This document shows, piece after piece, positions 40,503 through 48,377 of a DNA stretch of 48,570 bases (the first letter of the stretch is position 1; each line of letters begins with the position of its first letter). The stretch covers positions 1 to 48,570 of the forward strand of contig NZ_JAROCY010000025.1 of NCBI RefSeq assembly GCF_029436685.1, given 5' to 3'. The notes beneath the pieces are model-generated. The model was not told the origin of the DNA, searched no databases, and saw only the letters and a program-made list of their open reading frames with translations. Both the position numbers and the translations under genes were made by a program. Source of the stretch: Novosphingobium cyanobacteriorum (GTDB taxonomy: Bacteria > Pseudomonadota > Alphaproteobacteria > Sphingomonadales > Sphingomonadaceae).

Positions 40503-41284
40503 GCGACGCGACGGCAGAGGCACGCCCCCCGCGCATAAACTGCGTGCTGGTGTGCGGCGGCGTGTGGCATGACATGGACTTCGCCCGGCTGGAGCTGCTG
40601 AAGCTGCTGGCCGAAGACCCGGCGGTGCGCACGCGCGTGTTCGAGGATTACGAGAACACGGCGGCCATCGCCGAGGCGGACATCCTGATCACCTATACCT
40701 GCGACGTCACCCCTTCATTGAAGGCGCAGGAAGTGCTGCGCGACTGGCTGCAGGCGGGCGGGCGCTGGTATGCGCTGCATGGCACCAATTCAGTGCTGCG
40801 CCTGCTGACCGACGGGCCGAACAAGGGCCTGTGGGATGCGCCGCGCTGGGCCCCGCTGATGATGGACATGCTGGGCAGCCAGTTCATCAGCCACCCGCCG
40901 ATCGCACCCTATACCGTCACCGTGGCCGATCCCGACCATCCGCTGACCCAAGGGGTGGAGCCGTTCGAGACCACCGACGAACTGTACCACATGGAATATC
41001 ACGGGGACCTGCACGTGCTGCTGGAAACCGACTGCACGGTGGAAGGGACCGGCTTTGTCGAGGCGGCGGACGCCATTGGCAAGCATGCGGTGATGTATCT
41101 GAAAGGGCACGGCGCGGGCGCGGTGCTCTATAACACGCTGGGCCACTGCCGCGGGCATTACGACCTGCAGCCGATGCTGGACTGGTGGCCGACCGTGGAC
41201 CGCTGCGCATGGGACCTTCCGGTGTTCTATGACCTGCTGCGCCGGGGAATCGCCTGGTGCAAGGAGCGCGCGCCCAGGGGCTGA
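40499..41284 (+). CDS. ThuA-like protein (trehalose-utilisation domain)
   Basis: A 261-residue protein with the ThuA/class-I glutamine-amidotransferase-like fold: INCVLVCGGVWHDMDFARL, ADILITYTCDV, GGRWYALHGTN, YTVTVADPDHPLTQGVEPF, DELYHMEYHGDLHVL, and VLYNTLGHCRGHYD. The set of His residues (WH, LHG, YH, GHC) is as in the family. ThuA-type proteins act in sugar catabolism, where some members oxidise or epimerise glycosides. Coupling to a Rieske gene by a GTGA overlap is unusual and suggests processing of its product or a glycosylated substrate. The reaction is not known. Confidence 0.85.
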   Translation: MSDATAEARPPRINCVLVCGGVWHDMDFARLELLKLLAEDPAVRTRVFEDYENTAAIAEADILITYTCDVTPSLKAQEVLRDWLQAGGRWYALHGTNSVLRLLTDGPNKGLWDAPRWAPLMMDMLGSQFISHPPIAPYTVTVADPDHPLTQGVEPFETTDELYHMEYHGDLHVLLETDCTVEGTGFVEAADAIGKHAVMYLKGHGAGAVLYNTLGHCRGHYDLQPMLDWWPTVDRCAWDLPVFYDLLRRGIAWCKERAPRG

Positions 41285-41310
41285 AGGCGTTACCGGACAG
41301 GAAAGGAAAA

Positions 41311-41338
41311 GGCCGGGGTGGAAGCCCCGGCCTTTTCT
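41311..41338 (+). terminator. Rho-independent terminator after ThuA-like gene
   Basis: GGCCGGGG-TGGAAG-CCCCGGCC (8-bp stem) is followed by TTTTCT. It lies 26 bases after the stop and closes the B3 unit. It also lies past the convergent mscL stop. Confidence 0.9.
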
Positions 41339-41411
41339 GTTGGTTCCGAACGCCATCCGGGATCACCGTACCCCCTGCGGGGCCCGCAATCCCGAAAGCG
41401 CAATGCAGAGC

Positions 41412-41855
41412 TCAGCCCTTCGCCTTCAGGGCATCGCGGATTTCCGCGAGCAGTTCCACCTCGCTCGGCCCGGCGGGGGCAGCGGGAGCTTCTTCCGCAG
41501 GCTTGGCCAGCAGCCTGTTGGCCTGACGCACGAGCAGGAAGATGACGAAGGCCATCAGCAGGAAGTTGATCACCGCGGTCACGAACGCGCCGTAGCCGAG
41601 CATGGCGATGCCGGCCGCCTTGAGCGCGGCATAATCGGTGAGCGATCCCTTGTAGGTATCGGGGATGGCGCCCAGGATCACGAACTTGTTGGTGAAATCC
41701 ACCCCGCCCGAAAGCAGGCCGACCACCGGCATGATCACGTCCTCGGTCAGCGAGGTGACGATCTTGCCGAAAGCCGCGCCGATGATCACGCCGACGGCGA
41801 GATCGAGCACATTGCCTCGCGAAACGAAAGCCTTGAATTCCTGCATCATGCCCAT
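41412..41855 (-). CDS. mscL: Large-conductance mechanosensitive channel MscL
   Basis: An inner-membrane homopentameric channel of 147 residues that releases solutes when membrane tension rises. The N-terminal amphipathic helix and first transmembrane segment read MMQEFKAFVSRGNVLDLAVG then VIIGAAFGKIVTSLTEDVIM. The second membrane segment is FVTAVINFLLMAFVIFLLV, followed by a Pro/Ala-rich linker and the C-terminal helix LLAEIRDALKAKG. The start follows a GAGGGG site. It is a stand-alone gene facing away from lemA. A region of 210 bases with no gene separates them and holds the short palindrome GGCAA-TTGA-TTGCC. Confidence 0.97.
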   Translation of the reverse strand: MGMMQEFKAFVSRGNVLDLAVGVIIGAAFGKIVTSLTEDVIMPVVGLLSGGVDFTNKFVILGAIPDTYKGSLTDYAALKAAGIAMLGYGAFVTAVINFLLMAFVIFLLVRQANRLLAKPAEEAPAAPAGPSEVELLAEIRDALKAKG

Positions 41856-42065
41856 GGGCAAATCCCCTCTTGTGGTGCGATCCTCAAGGCAATTGATTGC
41901 CACCATGACGCCAGTGGGACAAGCGGTTATGCCCTCCGATATGGACTGCCCCCTATGAAGTGGCCCCGATCGGATGAATTGCCGACGCGGACCGACCGGC
42001 GTCCTTGAACGCGGGCGCGGGCGCGCTACATTCCGGCCCGACACTGCAAGAGGATTTGCATCTCC

Positions 42066-42758
42066 ATGTCCGCTTCGATCATGCGCCGCGCCACCCGTTT
42101 TGCCTTTGCCGCGCTGGCGGCGGCGGGCCTTGCCGGCTGCGGGGTGAATTCCATCCCCACGGCAGAGGAAGCCGCCAAGGCCAAGTGGGCGGACGTGCAG
42201 AACCAGTATCAGCGCCGATCCGACCTGATCCCCAACCTCGTCGCCACGGTGAAGGGCGCGGCCAATTTCGAACAGAGCACGCTGGTGCAGGTGACCGAAG
42301 CCCGCGCCAAGGCGACGAGCGTGCAGATTTCCGCCGCAGACCTGACCGACCCGGCCAAGATGGCGCAGTACCAGCAGGCACAGGGCCAGCTCTCCGCCGG
42401 GCTTGGCCGCCTGCTCGCCTCGGTTGAGGCCTATCCCCAGCTGAAGGCCAACGACAACTTCAAGATGCTGCAGGACCAGCTGGAAGGCACCGAGAACCGC
42501 ATTGCGGTGGCAAGGCGTGATTACAATCAGGCGGTGCAGGACTATAACACCACGATCCGCACCTTCCCCGCGGTGATCGGCGCGAAGATCATCTATGGTG
42601 CCAAACCGATGGTGCCCTTTGCCGCCACCACCCCCGGCGCGGACACCGCCCCGCCGGTCAGCTTCGACACCCCGGCGGCACCCGCAGCCGCTCCGGCTGC
42701 CGCCCCCGCAGCCAACGACAACACCGGCGCAGGCGCCAGCAAGGCGGCGGGCCAGTAA
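42066..42758 (+). CDS. lemA: LemA-family lipoprotein
   Basis: A 230-residue LemA protein. A lipobox (GLAGCG, Cys about residue 25) predicts a lipid anchor where the usual family member has a membrane helix. The family core is WADVQNQYQRRSDLIPNLVA, the helical KGAANFEQSTLVQVTEARAK, and the C-terminal IAVARRDYNQAVQDYN then TFPAVIGAKIIYG. A low-complexity Ala/Pro tail of about 45 residues follows. It precedes three TPM-domain genes, a pairing well known for LemA/YgcG-type operons and thought to act at the cell envelope. Confidence 0.93.
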   Translation: MSASIMRRATRFAFAALAAAGLAGCGVNSIPTAEEAAKAKWADVQNQYQRRSDLIPNLVATVKGAANFEQSTLVQVTEARAKATSVQISAADLTDPAKMAQYQQAQGQLSAGLGRLLASVEAYPQLKANDNFKMLQDQLEGTENRIAVARRDYNQAVQDYNTTIRTFPAVIGAKIIYGAKPMVPFAATTPGADTAPPVSFDTPAAPAAAPAAAPAANDNTGAGASKAAGQ

Positions 42759-42770
42759 GGCCCGCACGCC

Positions 42771-43307
42771 ATGCGTCGGCCATTCATTGCCATTGCGCTG
42801 GCGATCGCGCCGATAACTGCGGCGTGCCAGCCCGGCGCGGCGGCGGCCCAGCAGGAAAAGGCACGACCCGCTTCACCGATCCCGCTGACGGGCCGGATCG
42901 TGGACAACGCAGACTTGCTGACGCCAGCGGCCGAGCAGGCACTGGTTGATAAGCTCGACCGTCTGGAGCAGCGGCGCGGTCCACAGGTGGTGATTGTCAC
43001 CGTTACCAGCCTGCAGGGCCGTTCTATCGAGGATTTCGGTTTGGCTCTGGGCAACGGCTGGGGCATTGGCGATGCTAGGCGCAATGATGGTGTCCTGCTG
43101 ATCATCGCCCCGATTGAGCACAAAGTCCGCATTGAGGTGGGTCGCGGGCTTGAACGGGTACTGACCAATCAGGATTGCGCCCAGATCATCGAACAGGACA
43201 TCCTGCCGCCGTTCAGAAAGGGGAAGATGCAGGCCGGGATAGAAGCGGGCGCATCCCGCATCCTCTCCGCACTCGACCACCCATCGCAAGGTCAGGTCAA
43301 ATCATGA
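42771..43307 (+). CDS. TPM-domain protein, likely lipoprotein
   Basis: A 178-residue protein with an N-terminal lipobox-like ITAACQ and one TPM (Psb32/YgcG) domain: GRIVDNADLLTPAAEQALVD, QVVIVTVTSLQGRSIEDFG, GWGIGDARRNDGVLLIIAP and KVRIEVGRGLERVL. It lacks the glycine-rich tail and membrane segment of its neighbour. Base use looks slightly less GC-rich than in the next gene. Its stop overlaps the start of the second TPM gene (ATGA). Function in the envelope is not established. Confidence 0.88.
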   Translation: MRRPFIAIALAIAPITAACQPGAAAAQQEKARPASPIPLTGRIVDNADLLTPAAEQALVDKLDRLEQRRGPQVVIVTVTSLQGRSIEDFGLALGNGWGIGDARRNDGVLLIIAPIEHKVRIEVGRGLERVLTNQDCAQIIEQDILPPFRKGKMQAGIEAGASRILSALDHPSQGQVKS

Positions 43308-44110
43308 AATACAGGCCTTTGCGCTTGGCGCTGGCCGCCCTGCTGGCCCTCCTCGCATTCTGCGCGGGGCCGGCATGGGCGCAGACGTTCCCGCAGCTGA
43401 CCGGGCGGGTGGTGGACGAGGCCCATCTTCTGACGCCCGAGCAGATCGGCGCGCTGGAGGCAAAGCTGGCCGCGCTGGAGCAGCAATCGCAGCGGCAGAT
43501 GGTGATCGCCACGATCCCCGACCTGCAGGGCTACGACGTGGCCGACTATGGCTATCGCCTCGGCCGCGCATGGGGGATCGGTGACAAGCAGCGCAACGAC
43601 GGGCTGCTGCTGCTGGTTGCGCCCAAGGAACACAAGATGCGGATCGAGGTCGGCTATGGCCTTGAAGGCATTGTCACCGACGCCTTTTCCGGCGAGATCA
43701 TCCGCAACGAGATGGTCCCCCGCTTCAAGGCCAACGACTATGGCGGGGGCATTGCGGCAGCGACCGACAAGCTGATCGCGCAGCTGCAGCTGCCCGAGGA
43801 CGAGGCGCGCAAGGTGGCGCAGGCGGCCAAGGCCAAGGAGGACAAGGCGAGCGAGCCGCAGTTCGATTTCGGCACCGTCATCTTCCTCGTCATCTTCTTC
43901 TTTTTCTTCGTGCTGCCGTTCCTGCGCGCGCTGGGCGGCGGCGGGCGGCGCTATCGCAGCCCCGGCGTGATGATCTTCCCCGGCGGCGGCTGGGGCGGTG
44001 GTGGCGGCAGTGGCTGGTCGTCCGGCGGCGGGTCAGACTGGGGCGGTGGCGGCGGCTTTTCCGGCGGCGGCGGCAGCTTTGGCGGCGGCGGCTCAAGCGG
44101 GAGCTGGTGA
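43304..44110 (+). CDS. TPM-domain membrane protein with Gly-rich tail (YgcG-like)
   Basis: A 268-residue envelope protein: signal peptide (LALAALLALLAFCAGPAWA), TPM domain (GRVVDEAHLLTPEQIGALEA ... GWGIGDKQ-type RAWGIGDKQRNDGLLLLVAP ... RIEVGYGLEGIVTDA), a transmembrane segment (FGTVIFLVIFFFFFVLPFL, about residues 190-208) and a C-terminal tail of Gly/Ser repeats (SGGGGSFGGGGSSGSW). This is the YgcG architecture that accompanies LemA. It overlaps the previous gene and is one base from the next. Confidence 0.93.
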   Translation: MKYRPLRLALAALLALLAFCAGPAWAQTFPQLTGRVVDEAHLLTPEQIGALEAKLAALEQQSQRQMVIATIPDLQGYDVADYGYRLGRAWGIGDKQRNDGLLLLVAPKEHKMRIEVGYGLEGIVTDAFSGEIIRNEMVPRFKANDYGGGIAAATDKLIAQLQLPEDEARKVAQAAKAKEDKASEPQFDFGTVIFLVIFFFFFVLPFLRALGGGGRRYRSPGVMIFPGGGWGGGGGSGWSSGGGSDWGGGGGFSGGGGSFGGGGSSGSW

Positions 44111-44111
44111 G

Positions 44112-44780
44112 ATGCTGAGCGAGACCGAACGCGCCCGCGTGGCCGAAGCGGTGGGGGCGGCCGAGGCGCTGAGCGCGGGCGAGATCGTGACCATCGCCAC
44201 GCCGGTTTCCGATCCCTATCGTGACGTGGCGCTGGCATGGAGCGCGGTGGTCGCTTTGCTGGCGCTGGCCGTGCTGGAGCTGTTCCCGCACTTCTACCTG
44301 TCGCTGGTGGACCGCGTGCTGGGGCTGTGGGCGCACGAATGGAGCCCGCGCGCGGTGCTGGGCCTCGCGCTCGGCGCTGCGACGGTGAAGTTTGCGGGCA
44401 TGTATCTGATCCTGCTGTGGCAGCCGCTGCGGCTGGCGCTGACGCCGCGGCCGATCAAGGTGGCGCGGGTCCATGCGCGCGCGCTCACCTGCTTCCGCGT
44501 GGGGGCAGAGGCGCGCACCACCGGGCGCACCGGCGTGCTGATCTACGTCTCGCTGGCCGAGCACCGCGCCGAGATCATCGCCGATGAGGCGATTGCCGCC
44601 AAGGTTTCGCCCGAAGTGTGGGGCGATGCCATGCATGCGCTGATCGGCCATGTGAAGCAGGGCCGGCTGGGCGACGGCATGGCCGCGGCGGTGGAGCAGG
44701 TGGGCAAGGTGCTGGCCGAGCACGCCCCGCGCCAGGCCAACGACATCAACGAACTGCCGGACAGGTTGATCGAAGTATGA
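44112..44780 (+). CDS. TPM-domain membrane protein
   Basis: A 222-residue integral membrane protein. After a short N-terminal part of a TPM domain (MLSETERARVAEAVGAAEAL) there are two hydrophobic segments (ALAWSAVVALLALAVLELF and AVLGLALGAATVKFAGMYLI), then the rest of the domain (TGRTGVLIYVSLAEHRAEII ... LIGHVKQGRLGDGMAAAVEQ). This interrupted arrangement is typical of the third gene of LemA/TPM operons. Its stop overlaps the NUDIX start (ATGA). Confidence 0.88.
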   Translation: MLSETERARVAEAVGAAEALSAGEIVTIATPVSDPYRDVALAWSAVVALLALAVLELFPHFYLSLVDRVLGLWAHEWSPRAVLGLALGAATVKFAGMYLILLWQPLRLALTPRPIKVARVHARALTCFRVGAEARTTGRTGVLIYVSLAEHRAEIIADEAIAAKVSPEVWGDAMHALIGHVKQGRLGDGMAAAVEQVGKVLAEHAPRQANDINELPDRLIEV

Positions 44781-45325
44781 GCTTGCAGGAAGAATTCGAA
44801 GGCCAGCCGGAAGAGGTCCGCTGGGAAGGCCGCTATATCGTCGCCAAGACGCGGGGGCGCTGGGAATATGTGAGCCGCACGCGCAACATCCGCGCCGCGG
44901 TGATCCTTGCGGTGGATGAGCACGACCACGTGATTCTGGTGGAGCAGTTCCGCGTGCCGCTGGGCAAGCCTTCGATCGAGATGCCTGCCGGGCTGATTGG
45001 CGACGAGGACGGTGCGGAGGGCGAGGATGCCGCCACCGCCGCCGCGCGCGAGCTGGAGGAAGAGACCGGATACCGCGCCGCACGCATGGAATCGCTGGGC
45101 GAATTCTATTCCAGCCCCGGCATGGTGACCGAAGCCTTCACGATGTTCCGCGCAACCGGGCTGGTGAAGGTGGGCGAAGGCGGCGGCGTGGAAGGCGAAG
45201 GCATCACCGTGCACCGCGTGCCGCTTTCAGGCGTGCAGGCCTTTCTCGCTGACAAGCGCGCGCAGGGCTATGGCATCGACGTGCGCATGCTGATGCTGCT
45301 GGGTGCGGACATGCTGCAACGATAA
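44777..45325 (+). CDS. NUDIX hydrolase (ADP-ribose pyrophosphatase-like)
   Basis: A 182-residue NUDIX enzyme that hydrolyses a nucleoside diphosphate linked to another group, most likely ADP-ribose or ADP-sugar. The NUDIX box reads EDAATAAARELEEETGY with the REx2EE core intact. It is preceded by EMPAGLIGDEDG, which carries two extra residues before the box. The N-terminal strand NIRAAVILAVDEHDHVILVE supports the ADPRase group. It is coupled to the third TPM gene; the SDR follows after 14 bases. Confidence 0.9.
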   Translation: MSLQEEFEGQPEEVRWEGRYIVAKTRGRWEYVSRTRNIRAAVILAVDEHDHVILVEQFRVPLGKPSIEMPAGLIGDEDGAEGEDAATAAARELEEETGYRAARMESLGEFYSSPGMVTEAFTMFRATGLVKVGEGGGVEGEGITVHRVPLSGVQAFLADKRAQGYGIDVRMLMLLGADMLQR

Positions 45326-45339
45326 CGGAGAGACCGGGG

Positions 45340-46122
45340 ATGGCTGGCAGGGTTGCGGGGAAGAAGGCGCTTGTCACCGGCGCGGCGCAGGGACTTGGCG
45401 CGGCGCATGCCTGCCTGCTGGCGCGCGAGGGCGCGCGGGTACTGCTGACCGACATCAATGGTGAAGGCGCAGCGGCGCAGGCCGAGGCGATCAATGCCGA
45501 GCATGGCGCCGGCACCGCGTTTGCCATGCGGCATGACGTGACCAGCGAAGCCGACTGGGACGCCGCCGTGGCGATGGCGGCCGAAGTGCTGGGCGGGCTT
45601 TCCGTGCTGGTCAACAACGCCGGTGTGGGCGTGCGCGGCAATATCGAAACCTGCACGCTGGATGAGTGGCACAAGGGCTTTGCCATCAATGTCGACAGCG
45701 TGTTCCTGGGCTGCCAGAAGGCGCTGCCACTGCTGCGCGAGAGCCAGCCCGCCTCGATCGTCAACATCAGTTCCATCGCCGGCCTGATCGCGTCGGACTC
45801 CATGCCCGGCTACAACGCCAGCAAGGCGGCAGTGTGGATGCTGACCAAATCGGTGGCGCTGCATTGCGCCAAGCGCGGGTGGGACATCCGCTGCAATTCG
45901 GTGCACCCCACCTTCGTCGACACCCCGATCCTTGACGGCATTGCCGCCAACGCGAGCCTTGAGAAGAGCGTGGTGATGGGCAAGCTGGCCCGGCAAATCC
46001 CGCTCGGCCGCGTGGGCGAGCCCGACGAGATCGCCCACGGCGTGCTCTATCTCGCCAGTGACGAAAGCCGGTTCATGACCGGGGCGGAACTGAAGCTGGA
46101 TGGAGGGATTTCGGCGCTGTGA
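45340..46122 (+). CDS. Short-chain dehydrogenase/reductase
   Basis: A 260-residue classical SDR with TGAAQGLG, NNAG, ISSIA and catalytic YNASK, ending ELKLDGGISAL. The Asp of LLTDIN suggests NAD. It resembles 3-beta/20-beta-hydroxysteroid-type SDRs in overall pattern, but that is a weak inference. GGAGAG precedes the start. The stop overlaps the GTG of the DUF885 gene (GTGA). It is about 6 kb from the oxygenase genes, so a link to the island is uncertain. Confidence 0.92.
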   Translation: MAGRVAGKKALVTGAAQGLGAAHACLLAREGARVLLTDINGEGAAAQAEAINAEHGAGTAFAMRHDVTSEADWDAAVAMAAEVLGGLSVLVNNAGVGVRGNIETCTLDEWHKGFAINVDSVFLGCQKALPLLRESQPASIVNISSIAGLIASDSMPGYNASKAAVWMLTKSVALHCAKRGWDIRCNSVHPTFVDTPILDGIAANASLEKSVVMGKLARQIPLGRVGEPDEIAHGVLYLASDESRFMTGAELKLDGGISAL

Positions 46123-47942
46123 TCGATCTTTCCCGCCGCTCGCTGATCGCCGGCAGCGCCGCTTCGCTGGCGGCGCTGTCCCTCCCCGCCCGCGCCGCCG
46201 CGCCTACTGCCGCGGATGCCCTGCTCGACAGGCTGGCTTGGGGCCTGCTCGATCTCGATCCGACCACGGCCACATCGCTCGGCGTTGATACCGGCGCCCA
46301 CGCCGCCCTGCGGGGCCGGCTGGAAGACCGCTCGCAGGCGGGAGTGGAGGCCAAGCGCCGGTTTCTCCAGGCCTCGCTGAAGGAACTCGCAGCCCTGCCC
46401 CGCACCGGGCTGGACGCCTCAACCGCCACCAGCCTTGCCGTGGTGGAAAGCGCCTTCCGCACCGCGCTCGACGGCATGGCCCTGCCCTATGGCGTGGCCA
46501 CCATCGGCAACTGGCGCAACACGCCCTATGTGGTGATCCAGAACGTTGGCGCGTGGCTGGATGTGCCGCAGTCGCTGGATGGCGACCAGCCGGTGCGCGA
46601 TGCGCAGGACGCCGAATTCTACCTGATGCGCCTGGCGGCCGCGCCCGCGCAGCTGGATGGCGAGACGCAGCGCGCCGCCGCCGCGCGCGCCATGGGTCTG
46701 GTGCCACCCGATTTTCTGCTGGACACCGCCATCGCCGCGATGGGCCGCAGCATGGCAGCCGCCGCTGCGCCCGATGGACCCTACATCGGCCCCCTCGCCC
46801 GCAAGACCGCAGCCATTCCCGGCGCCATACCCGGCGACTTTACCGCGCGCGCCGCCCGCATTGTCACCGCGCAGATCCTGCCCGCGATGGAGCGGCAGCG
46901 GGCCGAACTGATCGCCCAGCGCGCCATGGCCAAAAGCGATGCGGGGATGCTCACCCGCCCGCACGGGCCGGAATGGTATGCCTATGGCCTGCGCGCGGGC
47001 ACCACCACCACGCGCCCCCCGCAGGAGATCCACGCGCTGGGCGTGGAACAGCTGCGCGCGTTGATGGCGCAGATGGACACGATCCTGCGATCGATGGGAC
47101 TGACCGGTGGCACGGTGGCGGAGCGCCTTACCGCGTTGCAGGAGCGGCCTGACCAGACCTTTGGCAACGACGACGCCGCGCGCGAAAAGATCGTGGCCTA
47201 CATGCAGGCAAAGATCGACGCGGTGCGCGGCAGGCTGCCGCAGGCGTTCCGCCGCCTGACCCGCGGCAACCTGGAGATACGCCGCATGCCGCTGGCCGAA
47301 GAGGCCGGCGCACCCGCCGCCTATGGCGGGCCGGGCTCGATCGACGGCAGGATCCCCGGCAAGATCTGGGTCAATCTGGGCGACCCCACGGTGCACAACC
47401 GCGTGTCGATCCCCGATCTCGTCTATCACGAAGGCATTCCCGGCCACGTGTGGCAGGGCGAGTACGCACAGGCGCTGCCGCTGGTGCGATCGATCCTGAC
47501 GTTCAACGCCTATACCGAAGGCTGGGCGCTCTATGCCGAGCAGCTGGCCGACGAACTGGGCATGTACGAGGGCGATCCCGCAGGAAAGCTGGGCTATCTG
47601 ATGGGCCTTGCCTGGCGGGCGGCACGGCTGGTGGTGGACACCGGCCTGCATGCGCTGGGCTGGAGCCGCGAACAGGCGCTGACATCGTTCATGGACGCAA
47701 CCGGCCTGACCCGCCCGAACGCGGCGAGCGAAGTGGACCGCTACTGCTCATGGCCGGGCCAGGCCTGTGGCTACAAGCTGGGGCAGATCGAGATCAACGT
47801 GCAGCGTGATCGCGCCCGGGCCGCGCTCGGCCCGAAGTATGACCTGCGCGATTTTGACCAGGCGGTGGTGGATGGCGGCAACGTTCCGCTTGATGTGCTG
47901 GCGCAGAACGTCTCGCGCTATATCGACAGCGCGAAGGGATAG
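46119..47942 (+). CDS. DUF885 family exported metalloprotein
   Basis: A 607-residue protein of the DUF885 family, distantly related to M3/M32-type zinc peptidases. A twin-arginine-like signal (DLSRRSLIAG, then a hydrophobic stretch ending PARAAA) predicts export. The zinc motif is HEGIPGH (residues 437-443), followed by FNAYTEGWALYAEQLADE. The C-terminal CSWPGQACGYKLGQ is a family hallmark. Length is normal. The GTG start overlaps the SDR stop. The substrate is unknown; a periplasmic peptidase role is inferred. A hairpin overlaps the stop codon. Confidence 0.92.
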   Translation: MIDLSRRSLIAGSAASLAALSLPARAAAPTAADALLDRLAWGLLDLDPTTATSLGVDTGAHAALRGRLEDRSQAGVEAKRRFLQASLKELAALPRTGLDASTATSLAVVESAFRTALDGMALPYGVATIGNWRNTPYVVIQNVGAWLDVPQSLDGDQPVRDAQDAEFYLMRLAAAPAQLDGETQRAAAARAMGLVPPDFLLDTAIAAMGRSMAAAAAPDGPYIGPLARKTAAIPGAIPGDFTARAARIVTAQILPAMERQRAELIAQRAMAKSDAGMLTRPHGPEWYAYGLRAGTTTTRPPQEIHALGVEQLRALMAQMDTILRSMGLTGGTVAERLTALQERPDQTFGNDDAAREKIVAYMQAKIDAVRGRLPQAFRRLTRGNLEIRRMPLAEEAGAPAAYGGPGSIDGRIPGKIWVNLGDPTVHNRVSIPDLVYHEGIPGHVWQGEYAQALPLVRSILTFNAYTEGWALYAEQLADELGMYEGDPAGKLGYLMGLAWRAARLVVDTGLHALGWSREQALTSFMDATGLTRPNAASEVDRYCSWPGQACGYKLGQIEINVQRDRARAALGPKYDLRDFDQAVVDGGNVPLDVLAQNVSRYIDSAKG

Positions 47943-47967
47943 GCCCTCCCCGGCTGGGAGGGCCTAT
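47939..47967. terminator. Bidirectional terminator hairpin
   Basis: A perfect 12-bp stem (47939-47950 with 47956-47967, loop CGGCT) overlaps the DUF885 stop codon and ends 7 bases before the stop of the convergent VOC gene. There is no U-tract on either side. Confidence 0.7.
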
Positions 47968-47973
47968 CGCAGA

Positions 47974-48351
47974 TCAGGCATTCGGATTGGGCGCAAACGC
48001 GCAGATCTTGTTGCCATCGGGATCGCGCAGGTAGGCGCCATACTGCTTGCCCGGCGAATTCTCGCGCACGCCCGGCTTGCCTTCGCAGGTACCACCATTG
48101 GCGAGGCCTGCCGCATGGAAGGCATCCACGTCAGCCGCACTCTTGGCCCTGAAGCCCAGCGTGTGGCCGTTGGAGACCGTATGCGCGTCACCATTGGCGG
48201 GCTTTGCCACGATCAGCGACCCGGCTTCGCTGGGAAACAGCGTGCCATGCGGCAATGGCACTGCCGAATGGCCGAGCGTGCCCATAACCGGCGTGTAGAA
48301 CGCGCGCGACTTTTCGATATCGTTGGTGCCGAGGAAGCTGTGGCTGAACAT
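47974..48351 (-). CDS. VOC-superfamily protein next to class III alcohol dehydrogenase
   Basis: A 125-residue single-module VOC protein: MFSHSFLGTNDIEKSRAFYT, LGFRAKSAADVDAFH, and AYLRDPDGNKICAF, the common small glyoxalase/bleomycin-resistance pattern. His4 and the late metal-ligand region are recognisable. GGAGAG precedes the start. It lies 26 bases after the class III dehydrogenase on the same strand, an arrangement I know from glutathione-dependent formaldehyde detoxification loci. Its own activity is unknown. Confidence 0.88.
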   Translation of the reverse strand: MFSHSFLGTNDIEKSRAFYTPVMGTLGHSAVPLPHGTLFPSEAGSLIVAKPANGDAHTVSNGHTLGFRAKSAADVDAFHAAGLANGGTCEGKPGVRENSPGKQYGAYLRDPDGNKICAFAPNPNA

Positions 48352-48377
48352 GGTTCTCTCTCCGGTCTGGCTGTTGT

